A DNA stretch of 64,000 nt from Winogradskyella ludwigii (GCF_013403985.1 NZ_JABFDF010000002.1:1-64000); one strand, 5' to 3'. Shown: positions 7,247-16,200, numbered from the stretch's first letter. Translations and numbers: made by a program. The notes: generated by a model not told the origin, from the sequence alone.

Positions 7247-7636
7247 ATGGCTTACGATGAATATTTAGCAGACCGAATTAGGCTTCAACTAAATGAAAAA
7301 CACATACATTTTGATGAATTAAAAATGATGGGAGGTTTACTTTTTAAAGTCGATAACAAAATGCTTTGTCACATCCATATTAATAAAAATTATGGAGACA
7401 GCCTCATAATGGCTAGAATTGGAGAAGCGGTTTACCAAAACGAAATTGAAAAACCAGACTGCTTACCCATGGATTTTAGCCGAAAACCAATGAAAGGCTA
7501 TATTTATATAACTCCAGATGGTTTTGATACCGAAAACGACTTGTCTTATTGGATAGACTTATGCTTGGATTTTAATCCGTTAGCGAACGCTGCTAAGTCT
7601 AAAAAGAAGCAATCTTCACAAAATAAAACGGAATAA
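7247..7636 (+). CDS. TfoX N-terminal-domain family protein
   Basis: A 129-residue cytoplasmic protein with the TfoX-N fold signature: an N-terminal helix (LADRIRLQL), then MMGGLLFKVDNKMLCHI, a beta-hairpin core and the late KGYIYITPDGF segment followed by a helix. In gammaproteobacteria TfoX controls competence, but short stand-alone TfoX-N proteins like this are widespread and of unknown role. The C-terminus is a short lysine/serine tail. Start ATG 7247 has no alternative nearby. Confidence 0.8.
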   Translation: MAYDEYLADRIRLQLNEKHIHFDELKMMGGLLFKVDNKMLCHIHINKNYGDSLIMARIGEAVYQNEIEKPDCLPMDFSRKPMKGYIYITPDGFDTENDLSYWIDLCLDFNPLANAAKSKKKQSSQNKTE

Positions 7637-7659
7637 AAACTCAGTTAATTCCTAAATAG

Positions 7660-7667
7660 TACATTTG
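7660..7667 (+). promoter_or_regulatory. Bacteroidota -7 promoter box
   Basis: TACATTTG fits TAnnTTTG and lies 20 bases upstream of the TTG start at 7687, so the leader would be about 15 bases. The short leader supports the TTG start of the next gene. Confidence 0.6.
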
Positions 7668-7686
7668 CAGTCCAACCACTATTAAT

Positions 7687-8784
7687 TTGAAAGTAAATCG
7701 TCTGTATTTTATTGATGCTGTAAGAGCATTTGCCATCTTAATGATGTTGCAAGGTCATTTTATAGACACACTTTTAGATGCCTCCTATAGAGACAGCAGT
7801 AATACTGTTTTTAAAACTTGGGAATATTTTAGAGGGATTACAGCTCCGACATTTTTCACCATCTCTGGTCTTATTTTTTCTTACTTATTAATACGTGCAA
7901 AAAACAGCGGAAATATAAAGAAACGTATGCGCAAAGGATTCACGCGAGGGCTTATGCTCATTGGAATTGGCTACTTACTTCGTGTTCCGCTTTTTGAATG
8001 GCTTATAGGAGAATTTAACGATTACTTTCTTATTGTTGATGTTTTACAATGCATTGGTTTATCTCTAATATGTATTGTTATTATCTATAGAATTACGTGC
8101 AAAAAGACCTTAATTTTTTCCCTGTTAATGCTCATCTTAGGCATAGCCATCTTTGTAACTGAACCGCTTTACAGATATTTAGAATTACCACATATTCCTT
8201 TAGGACTCTCTAATTATTTTAGTAAGGCTAATGGATCTGTTTTTACTATAATTCCTTGGTTTGGCTATGTCGCGTTTGGAGCTTTTATTTCGACGTTATT
8301 TTATCGTTATGTGGAACGTCCTAAGTTTAAAATAGCCATTGTGTCTGGATTTTTTGTCTTTGGTATTTCTCTCGTATTTGGGTCGTCTTGGTTACTCATG
8401 AAACTGTATCACGTTTTTGATATTTCAATTTGTAAAGACGTTGCTTATTATAATTATTTATTCACTAGACTTGGAAATGTTTTAGTTTTATTTGGGTTAT
8501 TCTATTTGGCAGAGGATTATATAAAGCAGCCTTTAGTTCTAAGAATAGGGCAAAAAACCTTATCCATTTACGTGATTCATTTTATTATCATTTACGGTAG
8601 TTTTACAGGTCTTGGCTTACACCAACTTATTGGTAGAACTCTAGAACCTTGGCAAGCAATACTTGGTGCTTTAGTTTTTCTTACCACAGTTTGTTTTATT
8701 TCATTTTATTATGGAAAAACCAATGCTTTTGTCTATTCTAAATTACAGAAGATCATGGATAAGATTAAAAAGTATACGCATTAA
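7687..8784 (+). CDS. DUF1624 / heparan N-acetyltransferase-like membrane protein
   Basis: A 365-residue integral membrane protein with about ten hydrophobic helices. The N-terminus (RLYFIDAVRAFAILMMLQGHFID) is the signature of the DUF1624/HGSNAT-type acyltransferase family: a charged Asp/Arg in the first helix and a His at the end of the second half. Family members are proposed to move acyl groups across the membrane to sugars or envelope components. The start is a TTG at 7687, 20 bases after a TAnnTTTG box; the next in-frame ATG would cut into the first helix. It stands alone, so the substrate cannot be guessed. Confidence 0.8.
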   Translation: MKVNRLYFIDAVRAFAILMMLQGHFIDTLLDASYRDSSNTVFKTWEYFRGITAPTFFTISGLIFSYLLIRAKNSGNIKKRMRKGFTRGLMLIGIGYLLRVPLFEWLIGEFNDYFLIVDVLQCIGLSLICIVIIYRITCKKTLIFSLLMLILGIAIFVTEPLYRYLELPHIPLGLSNYFSKANGSVFTIIPWFGYVAFGAFISTLFYRYVERPKFKIAIVSGFFVFGISLVFGSSWLLMKLYHVFDISICKDVAYYNYLFTRLGNVLVLFGLFYLAEDYIKQPLVLRIGQKTLSIYVIHFIIIYGSFTGLGLHQLIGRTLEPWQAILGALVFLTTVCFISFYYGKTNAFVYSKLQKIMDKIKKYTH

Positions 8785-8828
8785 TTGCAGTAACTTTATT
8801 TATTTTTAAATTATAAAATATTTTCGAT

Positions 8829-9281
8829 ATGAAGATTTACCAATTAGCAACCTTAGTTATTCTATTAAGCTTTCTATCTTGTAACAGAATAGCGACGAAG
8901 ACAAAAGAAGGAATTAACAAAGGAGGAGAAGTTGTTGGAGAAAGTGCGACTGAGTTTTTTGAAGGGGTTTCTGAAGGTGTAGACAAGACATTAGAGTGTA
9001 AGATTACCCTTTCTAAGGATTTACAAGAAAATGGTTTAAAAACTGGTGTTTATGATATTGACAGTCATTCTAGCAGTAAAAATAATAAACTCACGTTATA
9101 CCTAATATTTGATAAAGACCTGAATAAAGAAGTAATTGCCAAAGCATATAATAAATCTGGATTAGAAATAGGAAGAGCCAAAATTTTAATTAATGGTACA
9201 AAAGGCGAAGCAAATTATTATGATTTTCTGTTTGACGAACGCACTGATATTGGTTTTAGAAACAAAATTACTATTGAATAA
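8829..9281 (+). CDS. Small lipoprotein, unknown function
   Basis: A 150-residue lipoprotein; lipobox SFLSC with Cys18. The segment after the anchor (NRIATKTKEGINKGGEVVGESATEFFEGVSEGVDKTLECKI) is a long amphipathic helix, and the rest is a compact beta-rich domain ending in a FLFDERTDIGFRNKITIE segment. The pattern occurs in flavobacterial conserved lipoproteins without known function. A terminator-like stem follows at 9280. Confidence 0.6.
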   Translation: MKIYQLATLVILLSFLSCNRIATKTKEGINKGGEVVGESATEFFEGVSEGVDKTLECKITLSKDLQENGLKTGVYDIDSHSSSKNNKLTLYLIFDKDLNKEVIAKAYNKSGLEIGRAKILINGTKGEANYYDFLFDERTDIGFRNKITIE

Positions 9282-9312
9282 AAAAGCCACCTAATTAAAG
9301 ATGGCCTTTTCC
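9280..9312 (+). terminator. Terminator after small lipoprotein gene
   Basis: A GCCA/TGGC stem flanked by AAAA and TTTT around a loop of about 12 bases, with a T-rich tail, begins at the stop codon of the gene ending at 9281. Confidence 0.5.
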
Positions 9313-9374
9313 TTTTCATGACAATTAAATCCCATTCAAATAAAAGAATAGTTATCAATAGCACTTTACTTACG

Positions 9375-9382
9375 TAATTTTG
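9375..9382 (+). promoter_or_regulatory. Bacteroidota -7 promoter box
   Basis: TAATTTTG matches TAnnTTTG and lies about 38 bases upstream of the ATG at 9420. The -33 region has only a weak TTA. Confidence 0.45.
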
Positions 9383-9419
9383 ATATTTATGGTTTTATAA
9401 CTCTTAAAATAATTTGAAC

Positions 9420-9899
9420 ATGATGACACTTATTATAGAAAAATTTTACACAGCTTTAAACAATAGCGATGGTCCAACTATGGTGTCTTGTTATCATGAC
9501 GATGTTGTCTTTAAAGATCCTGCCTTTGGTATTTTAAAAGGAGAACGTGCCAAAGCGATGTGGTTAATGCTCTGTAAGTCTCAAAATGGAAAAGGGTTTA
9601 AAGTTGAATTCTCAGAAATAAAAGCCAATGACACCATTGGTTCTGCACATTGGGAAGCGTTTTATACGTTTAGTCAAACAGGTAGAAAAGTACATAACAA
9701 AATTGATGCTTCATTTAAATTTAAAGATGGTCTAATTATAGAACAGACTGATGAATTTGATTTACACAAATGGGCAAAACAAGCTATGGGAATTAAAGGT
9801 ATATTTTTTGGTGGTATGCAATTCTTTAAAAATAAACTACAAGGAAAAACCAATGCGCTTTTAGATCAGTTTTTAAAAGAAAAAAGCCATCTAAATTAA
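9420..9899 (+). CDS. NTF2/SnoaL-like protein
   Basis: A 159-residue cytoplasmic protein with the NTF2-like fold. The N-terminal helix (IIEKFYTALNNSDGPTMVSCYHDDVVFKDPAFG) is followed by a helix-strand set with the pattern GSAHWEAFYTFSQTGRKVHNKIDASFKFKDGLIIEQTDEF, which forms the cone-shaped pocket of this family. SnoaL-like members include ketosteroid isomerases and many proteins of unknown substrate. The frame is open from a TTG at 9414, but two ATGs (9420, 9423) are the likelier starts. A terminator stem overlaps the last codons. Confidence 0.75.
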   Translation: MMTLIIEKFYTALNNSDGPTMVSCYHDDVVFKDPAFGILKGERAKAMWLMLCKSQNGKGFKVEFSEIKANDTIGSAHWEAFYTFSQTGRKVHNKIDASFKFKDGLIIEQTDEFDLHKWAKQAMGIKGIFFGGMQFFKNKLQGKTNALLDQFLKEKSHLN

Positions 9900-9914
9900 T
9901 AGATAGCTTTTTTT
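9883..9914 (+). terminator. Terminator overlapping the stop of the NTF2-like gene
   Basis: AAAGC-CATCTA and TAGATA-GCTTT pair with one mismatch around the stop codon and are followed by seven T. Confidence 0.6.
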
Positions 9915-10015
9915 ATAATATTTAATTTACAATGTTTCTTTTTAGGGACTCAGAGTTTACTTTATGTTTCATCGCACTTTATATAAATCAAATCTTGTGC
10001 CACAAATCATAGTAT

Positions 10016-10564
10016 CTAGCTATATGCTTTTACTTTTCCTTCAACTCCTTTAAAAAAAGATTTCATAAATTTAAAATCGGCTTCTACATTGTCTGTAGGA
10101 TAGAAAGGTTCTGATATTTTATTTTGCTTATTTTTAAAATCGAACGTGTACATAATAATAGGAACGTTGGCTTTTTTAGCAATATAGTAGAATCCTGTTT
10201 TCCATTTATCTACTTTTTTTCTCGTTCCTTCTGGTGATAATGCCAGTCTAAACTCGTCTTCGCCTTCAAAAAACTTTGCAATAGACTCTACTTTGTTTTG
10301 TCCGGAAGTTCTATCTAAAGCTTTTCCGCCTACAGCTCTAAAATAATAACCAAATGGCCATGTAAAGAGTTCTTTCTTTCCAATAAAGTTAGTATTGAGG
10401 TGAGTCACTTTTCTTAACAAAAGGGATATGTAGAAATCTGCCCAACTTGTATGAGGAGCTGCTATTATAACCGCTTTTTTAACGGTGTCTTGAGAAAAAG
10501 TAGTGTTTCCAACAACTTTCCAACCTAATAACTTAAAATAAATAAATTTAGCTAACCAAAGCAT
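10016..10564 (-). CDS. PlsC-family lysophospholipid / lipid acyltransferase
   Basis: A 182-residue protein of the PlsC-like glycerophospholipid acyltransferase fold. The catalytic HX4D motif is HTSWAD (H38, D43), and the substrate-binding motif LSPEGTR lies further on. The hydrophobic N-terminus (MLWLAKFIYFKLLGW) would sit at the membrane. The short length matches the small flavobacterial 1-acyl-glycerol-3-phosphate acyltransferase-like group rather than the full PlsC. It is the last gene of a minus-strand run that begins at kdsB, 43 bases after kdnB, so it may act on lipid A or phospholipids for the envelope. Confidence 0.85.
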   Translation of the reverse strand: MLWLAKFIYFKLLGWKVVGNTTFSQDTVKKAVIIAAPHTSWADFYISLLLRKVTHLNTNFIGKKELFTWPFGYYFRAVGGKALDRTSGQNKVESIAKFFEGEDEFRLALSPEGTRKKVDKWKTGFYYIAKKANVPIIMYTFDFKNKQNKISEPFYPTDNVEADFKFMKSFFKGVEGKVKAYS

Positions 10565-10607
10565 CTACAACTATTTGATTTATAAGGTTAAAAAACATGA
10601 ATTAGAA

Positions 10608-11690
10608 TTACATCTTTTTGTAAAGGTCCAGAAGTTTTTGTCTGGTCATAATGGTTTTCCAGTTTTTACCAATGGCATTTTCCCAAAGCGGCTCTAAACT
10701 TAACGCCACATCGATCATTTTATCAAATTGATCTTGATCTAAATTAGCACAAATACCTTGAGGTAACTCAATATTGTGTTTGGCCTTCATTTGCTTAAAA
10801 ATAGCAACACCTTCAGGATAATAATCCTCCAAGTGATCAAATACAATACAGTTACCAATACCATGCTTAACACCCAATAAATAGCCTAAACCGTAACTTA
10901 ATGCGTGTGCAACACCAACTTGAGAATACGCAATACTCATTCCGCCGTGCCATGATGCCATCATTAACTTATCTTGAGCCTCTTCTTTGCTTAAAGTATC
11001 TTCTAAAAATATTTCTTTACAAAGCTCAAATGCTTTCTCTCCATAACTCTGACTGAAGGCATTTAAATATGTTCCTGTTAAAGATTCTACACAATGTACA
11101 AAGCAATCCATACCTGTATAAAACCATTGATCTTTTGGTACATCTTTAGTTAATTCTGGATCTAAGACTACTTGATCAAAAGGTGTAAAATCACTATTAA
11201 TTCCTAGTTTTCTTACAGGACCTGTTAAAATCGTAGTTCTAGATACTTCTGCTCCTGTACCAGAAATTGTAGGAATACCAACATGAAAAATAGCTGGTTG
11301 TTTAATTAAATCCCAACCTTGGTAATCTTTAGACTCTCCTTTATTAGTAAGCATTAAAGACACCGCTTTTGCAACATCTAAAACAATACCACCTCCGATA
11401 CCAATAATACCAGATGGCAGTTCGCTATACTCAAGGATAATATCTTCTACCAACTGATCTATTTGATCTGTTTTAGGCTCTTCTAATGTAGGAACATATA
11501 TAATTTTGTCTTTGTAAGACAATCGTATTCTAGACGTTAACCAATGATTGCCCTTAAAGACATCATCAACATAAAATATAAATGGTGCATTACGTCCTTT
11601 GCGTTTTGGCGCGAGAATTTCATCGAGTTGATTGAAACTTCCACGTCCGAAAACTACTCTGGACACCATTGGATAATTTTTGTATATCAT
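10608..11690 (-). CDS. kdnB: Kdo 8-oxidase KdnB (iron-containing alcohol dehydrogenase)
   Basis: A 360-residue iron-dependent alcohol dehydrogenase. The nucleotide-binding motif GIGGGIVLDVAKAVSLMLTN and the conserved HVGIPTISGTGAEVSR are present; the metal ligands are D and H in TGMDCFVHCVES, H in VGVAHALSYG and H in KHGIGNC. As remembered, the sequence is close along most of its length to Shewanella oneidensis KdnB (VFGRGSFNQLDEIL, KLGINSDFTPFDQV, DQWFYTGMDC), which oxidises the C8 hydroxyl of Kdo before transamination to 8-amino-Kdo. The nearby kdsB supports this. No KdnA-type aminotransferase gene is in the window. Confidence 0.8.
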   Translation of the reverse strand: MIYKNYPMVSRVVFGRGSFNQLDEILAPKRKGRNAPFIFYVDDVFKGNHWLTSRIRLSYKDKIIYVPTLEEPKTDQIDQLVEDIILEYSELPSGIIGIGGGIVLDVAKAVSLMLTNKGESKDYQGWDLIKQPAIFHVGIPTISGTGAEVSRTTILTGPVRKLGINSDFTPFDQVVLDPELTKDVPKDQWFYTGMDCFVHCVESLTGTYLNAFSQSYGEKAFELCKEIFLEDTLSKEEAQDKLMMASWHGGMSIAYSQVGVAHALSYGLGYLLGVKHGIGNCIVFDHLEDYYPEGVAIFKQMKAKHNIELPQGICANLDQDQFDKMIDVALSLEPLWENAIGKNWKTIMTRQKLLDLYKKM

Positions 11691-11725
11691 TTACTTTATA
11701 TCTTTAACAAAAATAACAACTTAGT

Positions 11726-12355
11726 TTAGATTTCTTGACTATTTAAATGAAATTGTAATCTTTCATTAAAAAGTCCAACATGGTAGCCATCTACCAAGGC
11801 ATGATTAACACTTATTGCTACATGCATTTCTTTTTTTGATCCTATACTTTCCATTTTACTAAAAGCTAATTTTGGTATGGAATCTTTTTCACCTTTAAAC
11901 GGTTCTTTGTGACCTGTAAAATTAACCCATGGCAACGATGAACAATGTACGCAATCCATTGAATTTTCAGGCGGAAACAAATCATTTGAATTAAATACTC
12001 TTTCTTTTTCTTCTAAAAAATTAGCTTGAAATTTAAGAATATCTTCATCATATTTCACAAACGTGAATCCAAACGTTTTATTTGGTCTTAATATCGTTGG
12101 AGAGGCATGAATAGTATCAAAAACAACAACCTCGTTAGCGTCGTTTATTCTGTATTTTAAATTCTCTACGTCATTTACAGCACTCATAGTTGCATGCAAA
12201 TAAGTCACAAAAAAAGACACCTCGTGCAAACGAGAAAACTCGTAAGCTTTAGTGACATCTACCTTTATAGTAACTCCAAAATAGGGATCATTAAATGTAT
12301 TAAAAAACTCAAAATGAGCTTGTCTATTCCAGGTATGTTTATCTAATATTTTCAA
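11726..12355 (-). CDS. Chloramphenicol-acetyltransferase-fold O-acetyltransferase
   Basis: A 209-residue protein of the CAT (type A) fold. The catalytic histidine is in SVNHALVDGYHVG (H185, with D189), the HXXXDG signature near the C-terminus; the N-terminal part (NRQAHFEFFNTFNDPYFGVTIKVDVT) matches the family start. Most CAT-like proteins in environmental Bacteroidota are not resistance proteins but acetylate other acceptors. Placement between kdnB and a HAD phosphatase in a Kdo gene run hints at acetylation of a sugar or envelope component, but that is inference. It lies 1 base from the HAD gene, so they are in one operon. Confidence 0.85.
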   Translation of the reverse strand: MKILDKHTWNRQAHFEFFNTFNDPYFGVTIKVDVTKAYEFSRLHEVSFFVTYLHATMSAVNDVENLKYRINDANEVVVFDTIHASPTILRPNKTFGFTFVKYDEDILKFQANFLEEKERVFNSNDLFPPENSMDCVHCSSLPWVNFTGHKEPFKGEKDSIPKLAFSKMESIGSKKEMHVAISVNHALVDGYHVGLFNERLQFHLNSQEI

Positions 12356-12356
12356 A

Positions 12357-13064
12357 TTACGAATTAAAAAAACTTAAAATTTCCGTTAAATTCTCTACCG
12401 TTTTATAATCCGATCCATTAGCTTCTTTTTTTGATACGGTTTCATGTTGCCAAGTGGTATGAAATGGCACATGAATGGCCTGAGATCCAATTTTTACTAA
12501 TGGTAAAATATCAGATTTAAGGGAATTACCAACCATTAAAAAAGCTTCTGGCTTAATATCTAATCGTTTTAATAAGTGTTCATAATTAGTATCATGCTTT
12601 TCACTTAAGACTTCAATATGATGAAAATATTTTAACAATCCTGATTTTTCTAATTTTCGTTCTTGATCTAATAAATCGCCTTTTGTAGCTACAATTAACC
12701 TATAATCTTTAGACAATACTTTAAGTACCTCTTCTACTCCATCGAGCAATTCAATGGGTTTATTAATCATGTCTTTACCTAGAACTAGTATTTTAGAAAT
12801 GACATCATTAGAAACTGTTCCATTGGATAAATCCACAGCCAATTCAATCATAGATAATATAAAACCTTTTACTCCATAACCGTATGTTGGAAGGTTTACA
12901 ATTTCCATTCTAAATAGCTCTTGGTCTATTTTATTTGGCGTCTCGTAATGCGATAATAGTTGACCAACTTCTTCTTCAGCTTCTCTAAAGTAAGTTTCGT
13001 TAACCCATAACGTATCATCTGCATCAAAACCAATGACTTTTATGTTGCTGTAATCTACTTCCAC
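12357..13064 (-). CDS. HAD-superfamily hydrolase
   Basis: A 235-residue haloacid-dehalogenase-type phosphatase. Motif I is GFDADDTLW (nucleophile D14, D16), motif II is the IVATKG segment, and motif III/IV is [20 protein letters not shown] helical cap is inserted after motif I, as in subfamily I (YjjG/CbbY-like) phosphatases. It overlaps the end of kdsB by 10 bases. The Kdo pathway needs a phosphatase (KdsC) for Kdo-8-phosphate, but KdsC is a capless C0-type HAD, so this protein is not KdsC. The substrate is unknown. Confidence 0.8.
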   Translation of the reverse strand: MEVDYSNIKVIGFDADDTLWVNETYFREAEEEVGQLLSHYETPNKIDQELFRMEIVNLPTYGYGVKGFILSMIELAVDLSNGTVSNDVISKILVLGKDMINKPIELLDGVEEVLKVLSKDYRLIVATKGDLLDQERKLEKSGLLKYFHHIEVLSEKHDTNYEHLLKRLDIKPEAFLMVGNSLKSDILPLVKIGSQAIHVPFHTTWQHETVSKKEANGSDYKTVENLTEILSFFNS

Positions 13065-13783
13065 AAACGCTTAGCTTTTTCTAAATCTTCTGGTGTATCT
13101 ATTTCTACTCCTTCTATTTTGGTTTCGACCATTTTAATACGTTTTCCGTATTCTAAATATCTGATGCATTCAATTTTCTCTGAAGCTTCAAGAAACTGCA
13201 TTGGTAAAACGGTAAATTCTAATAAAGCTTCTTTTCTAAACGCATAAATTCCTTTATGTTTAAAGTAACGGGTTCCTACATTTTTATCTCTTGGAAAAGG
13301 AATTGGACTTCGGGAAAAATATAACGCAAAATTTTGCTGATCTACAATAACTTTAACCGTATTGGGATTACTAATTTCTTCCCAATCGCTAATTTCTACC
13401 ATTAAAGAGGCTAAATCTATTTCTTTGTCTTTATCCGCTTTAAAGACTTCAACAACTTTTGCCAGACTTTCACGTTCTGTAAAAGGCTCGTCTCCTTGCA
13501 CATTTATTACTATATCGCAATCTATATGAGCAACAGCTTCCGCTATTCTATCACTTCCAGATTCGTGTTCTTTAATGCTCATAATAGCTTTACCACCATT
13601 ATTTACAATCTCATTAAAAATGATGTCACTATCTGTAACCACGTAGACTTCACTAAATAATTCAGTGGCAACTGTGGCTTCATATGTTCTTAAAATAACG
13701 GATTTTCCTGCTAAATTTTGCATCAACTTACCTGGAAATCGCGACGCACTATAACGTGCAGGAATCATGGATATAATTTTCAT
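13055..13783 (-). CDS. kdsB: 3-deoxy-manno-octulosonate cytidylyltransferase KdsB
   Basis: A 242-residue enzyme that joins CTP and Kdo to make CMP-Kdo, the activated sugar for the LPS inner core. The N-terminal [14 protein letters not shown] is the nucleotide-binding motif; NVQGDEPF contains the metal-binding Asp, and the [16 protein letters not shown] segment is typical of KdsB. It starts the minus-strand operon kdsB-HAD-CAT-kdnB-plsC. In organisms with KdnA/KdnB the homologous enzyme uses 8-amino-Kdo, so the true substrate here may be Kdo or Kdo8N. Confidence 0.93.
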   Translation of the reverse strand: MKIISMIPARYSASRFPGKLMQNLAGKSVILRTYEATVATELFSEVYVVTDSDIIFNEIVNNGGKAIMSIKEHESGSDRIAEAVAHIDCDIVINVQGDEPFTERESLAKVVEVFKADKDKEIDLASLMVEISDWEEISNPNTVKVIVDQQNFALYFSRSPIPFPRDKNVGTRYFKHKGIYAFRKEALLEFTVLPMQFLEASEKIECIRYLEYGKRIKMVETKIEGVEIDTPEDLEKAKRLWK

Positions 13784-13834
13784 CTCTATAAAATGAGTTC
13801 AGATTCAAAAATAAGATTTAAAAGCCGATTTCGA

Positions 13835-14392
13835 TCAATTTCCGCGTAACTTTTTATAGAGTTTAAAAACCATATAGAATATAAAGAAGACTAAAATAAT
13901 AGCCAGTATTGGTAAAAATATAGAGACTATGGACATTACTATTGAGGTTCCGGTTTCTATTGTTGAAACTATTGGATTTCCAAAACCTGCTGTAGATACT
14001 GTAGAGCCTAATCGTGTTGCACTTGCAGAACTTTTTACAGCTGCTGCTGTGCCTCCACCTGCAATAATCGCTAATGCCCAAGTTATAACAGGACTTAAAT
14101 CTGCAACCGTCGAGACCATAACTGCAGTACCTGCAATAGTTGCCAATGGAATAGCTATGGTATCTAAAAAATTATCAACCACAGGAATATAATACGCTAC
14201 AATTTCTACTATAGTTGCTATGCCCAACGTAATAACAGCTGTTACACTGCCAATCCATTGCCAAGATTCATTAAGTTCCCAAACATTAAAATAGGCTGCT
14301 AAACTTAACGCGAACAAAGGTAAAAACACTCTAAAACCTACTGAAGCGGAAAGACCGATACCTAAAAATATACTTAGTATTGTTTCTGTCAT
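13835..14392 (-). CDS. DUF4126 membrane protein
   Basis: A 185-residue protein with four or five hydrophobic helices. The N-terminus (FLGIGLSASVGFRVFLPLFALSLAA) and the glycine/alanine-rich middle (AIIAGGGTAAAVKSSASATRLGSTVSTAGFGNP) are characteristic of DUF4126 proteins, whose function is unknown. An 8-base tandem repeat lies just upstream (14411-14445). It is 52 bases from kdsB and may be read into that operon. Confidence 0.8.
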   Translation of the reverse strand: MTETILSIFLGIGLSASVGFRVFLPLFALSLAAYFNVWELNESWQWIGSVTAVITLGIATIVEIVAYYIPVVDNFLDTIAIPLATIAGTAVMVSTVADLSPVITWALAIIAGGGTAAAVKSSASATRLGSTVSTAGFGNPIVSTIETGTSIVMSIVSIFLPILAIILVFFIFYMVFKLYKKLRGN

Positions 14393-14410
14393 ATTTATAT
14401 AGATTAATTA

Positions 14411-14445
14411 GACTTTTAGACTTTTAGACTTTTAGACTTTTAGAC
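14411..14445. repeat. 8-base tandem repeat GACTTTTA, 4.4 copies
   Basis: GACTTTTA is repeated exactly four times and begins a fifth copy. The array fills most of the gap between the helicase stop and the DUF4126 start and overlaps the last base of the helicase stop codon. An 8-base unit is not a multiple of three, so length changes by slippage would alter spacing of the DUF4126 leader rather than a protein. Confidence 0.85.
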
Positions 14446-15884
14446 TAAAAATCATTCTTTTCAACAAACATCTCATCCTTAAAGCCTATTAAATAGAGTT
14501 TATCCTTCGCTCTAGTAATCGCTGTATATAACCAACGTATGTAATCTCTATCCATACCATTTGGTAAATACGGTTGCTCTACAAAAATGGTATTCCACTG
14601 TCCACCTTGAGATTTATGACAAGTTATAGCATAAGAAAACTTGACTTGTAAGGCATTAAAATACTTATTATTCTTAACGCCAAGGAAGCGCTTGTATTTT
14701 GTTTCACCTTCATAATCTTTAGAAACCTCTTGGTATAAGCGGTTAGATTCTTCATAACTGAGTGAAGCACTTTCTACATCAATTGTGTCTAACAGTAAAA
14801 CCGTTTCAAAAGGTTTCATATTAGGATAATCTACCAATCTCAGTTTTACTTCGGCAAATCTAAAACCATATAATTCTTTAATGCTGAAAATCTCGAGCAC
14901 TTCAATGATATCGCCATTAGCAATAAATCCAGCTTCGCTTGCAGGCTTCAACCAAAAATAATTATTCTTAACCACCATTAAATAATCGCCAGCAGACAAT
15001 TCTGATTCATTAAATAAAATACGTTGCCTTATTTGTTGGTTGTATGCATTTGCACGCTTGTTACTTCTAACAATAATAGCGGTTTCTTCGTAACCATCTG
15101 CACTGTATGCATCGTTAATAGCATCCATAATTTCATAACCGTCAATTAAACGTACACTATCTGTAAATCCGTTTAAATCGAATTTAAAACTCTCATAAAA
15201 GTTAGATTCTAAAACGGCTCTTAATTCTGTTGCGTTGCTTAAAATACCGGAATCTTGTTCTTGTCTTACAACTTCATCCAATTCTATTCCTACAACATCT
15301 TTATTATAGTTTAAACTGAGTTTGTTTTCATCCAAGGCTGGACTTAAATCTGATTTTACAGGTGGTAATTGCGCTTTATCGCCAATTAATAATAATTTAC
15401 AATTATGACCCGAATATACATATTGCATTAAATCATCGAGAAGCGAACTGCTATCAAATGCTTTTGTATCTGATGGTGTATCCGGAATCATAGATGCTTC
15501 ATCAACTATAAAAATTGTGTTTTTATGCTTGTTAGGTTGCATCACAAAATTAACTCCTCCTCCTTTATCTTTTTTAGGAAAATAAATCTTCTTGTGAATG
15601 GTAAAAGCTTCTTTTTTTGAATAATTTGAAATGACCTTAGCTGCTCTTCCTGTCGGTGCTAATAACACGGCACTTTGCTTTACTTGCCATAAATTTGATA
15701 CAATTGTACCAATAATACTCGTTTTTCCGGTACCTGCGTACCCTTTTAGTAAATAGATTGAATTTTTATTAGTATCAAAAATAAATTGAGACAATTGCAT
15801 TAACACCATGTCTTGTTTAGACGTTGGTGCAAAAGGAAATTTAGATTTTAAAAGCGAATAGAATGCAGAAGCATTAGAAATCAT
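14445..15884 (-). CDS. RecD/Dda-like ATP-dependent DNA helicase
   Basis: A 479-residue superfamily 1B helicase. Walker A is GYAGTGKTS (48-56), Walker B is IFIVDEASMI, then GDKAQLPPV (motif III); near the C-terminus lies SYAITCHKSQGGQWNTIFVE, the UvrD_C_2 region, and LYTAITRAKDKL (motif VI). It lacks the long N-terminal part of true RecD, so it is closer to the phage T4 Dda-type helicases that unwind 5' to 3'. In Flavobacteriia this gene is a stand-alone repair helicase and usually annotated as an AAA family ATPase. It is divergent from the gene at 16201 over a 316-base AT-rich gap. Confidence 0.88.
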   Translation of the reverse strand: MISNASAFYSLLKSKFPFAPTSKQDMVLMQLSQFIFDTNKNSIYLLKGYAGTGKTSIIGTIVSNLWQVKQSAVLLAPTGRAAKVISNYSKKEAFTIHKKIYFPKKDKGGGVNFVMQPNKHKNTIFIVDEASMIPDTPSDTKAFDSSSLLDDLMQYVYSGHNCKLLLIGDKAQLPPVKSDLSPALDENKLSLNYNKDVVGIELDEVVRQEQDSGILSNATELRAVLESNFYESFKFDLNGFTDSVRLIDGYEIMDAINDAYSADGYEETAIIVRSNKRANAYNQQIRQRILFNESELSAGDYLMVVKNNYFWLKPASEAGFIANGDIIEVLEIFSIKELYGFRFAEVKLRLVDYPNMKPFETVLLLDTIDVESASLSYEESNRLYQEVSKDYEGETKYKRFLGVKNNKYFNALQVKFSYAITCHKSQGGQWNTIFVEQPYLPNGMDRDYIRWLYTAITRAKDKLYLIGFKDEMFVEKNDF

Positions 15885-16200
15885 ATACAGAACTGATTTA
15901 AAACATTTTAAATTGATTATAGCTGATATTTACATTCAATTATTGTCTTTTTTACGATATTTCACCCTTTTTAATTGGTCTAAAAAAACCTTTAATTAAT
16001 TAAAAAAGAATATATTTTATAACGTGTAAAAAAGTGGAAATCAACTCAAAATAAATATATAGCAAGATACTATTATTCTCTATTTTTAGAGGCCATATTC
16101 AATTAAGTTGTATTTTTTTAATTAATTTTATTTAGATAGTTTTAAGCAACAAAAAAAAATTGTAGATTTGCGATAGACCTTAACTAATAAAAATGTATCT
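15885..16200. other. Divergent intergenic region
   Basis: A 316-base AT-rich gap between the helicase (minus) and the membrane protein gene (plus). The only recognisable element is the TAGATTTG box at 16163-16170 with TTTT 19 bases upstream. No small ORF or stable hairpin with a T run was found. Confidence 0.5.
16163..16170 (+). promoter_or_regulatory. Bacteroidota -7 promoter box
   Basis: TAGATTTG matches TAnnTTTG and is preceded by TTTT (16140-16143) with a 19-base spacer, close to the TTTG-N19 arrangement. It would drive the operon 16201-18288 with a leader of about 25 bases. Confidence 0.65.

Noticed and set aside
12357-13064. Calling the HAD protein KdsC
   Set aside because: KdsC has no cap domain and is shorter; this protein has a clear helical cap.
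13929-14192. An 87-codon plus-strand frame inside the DUF4126 gene
   Set aside because: It is antisense to a well-supported membrane protein and has no homology-like pattern.
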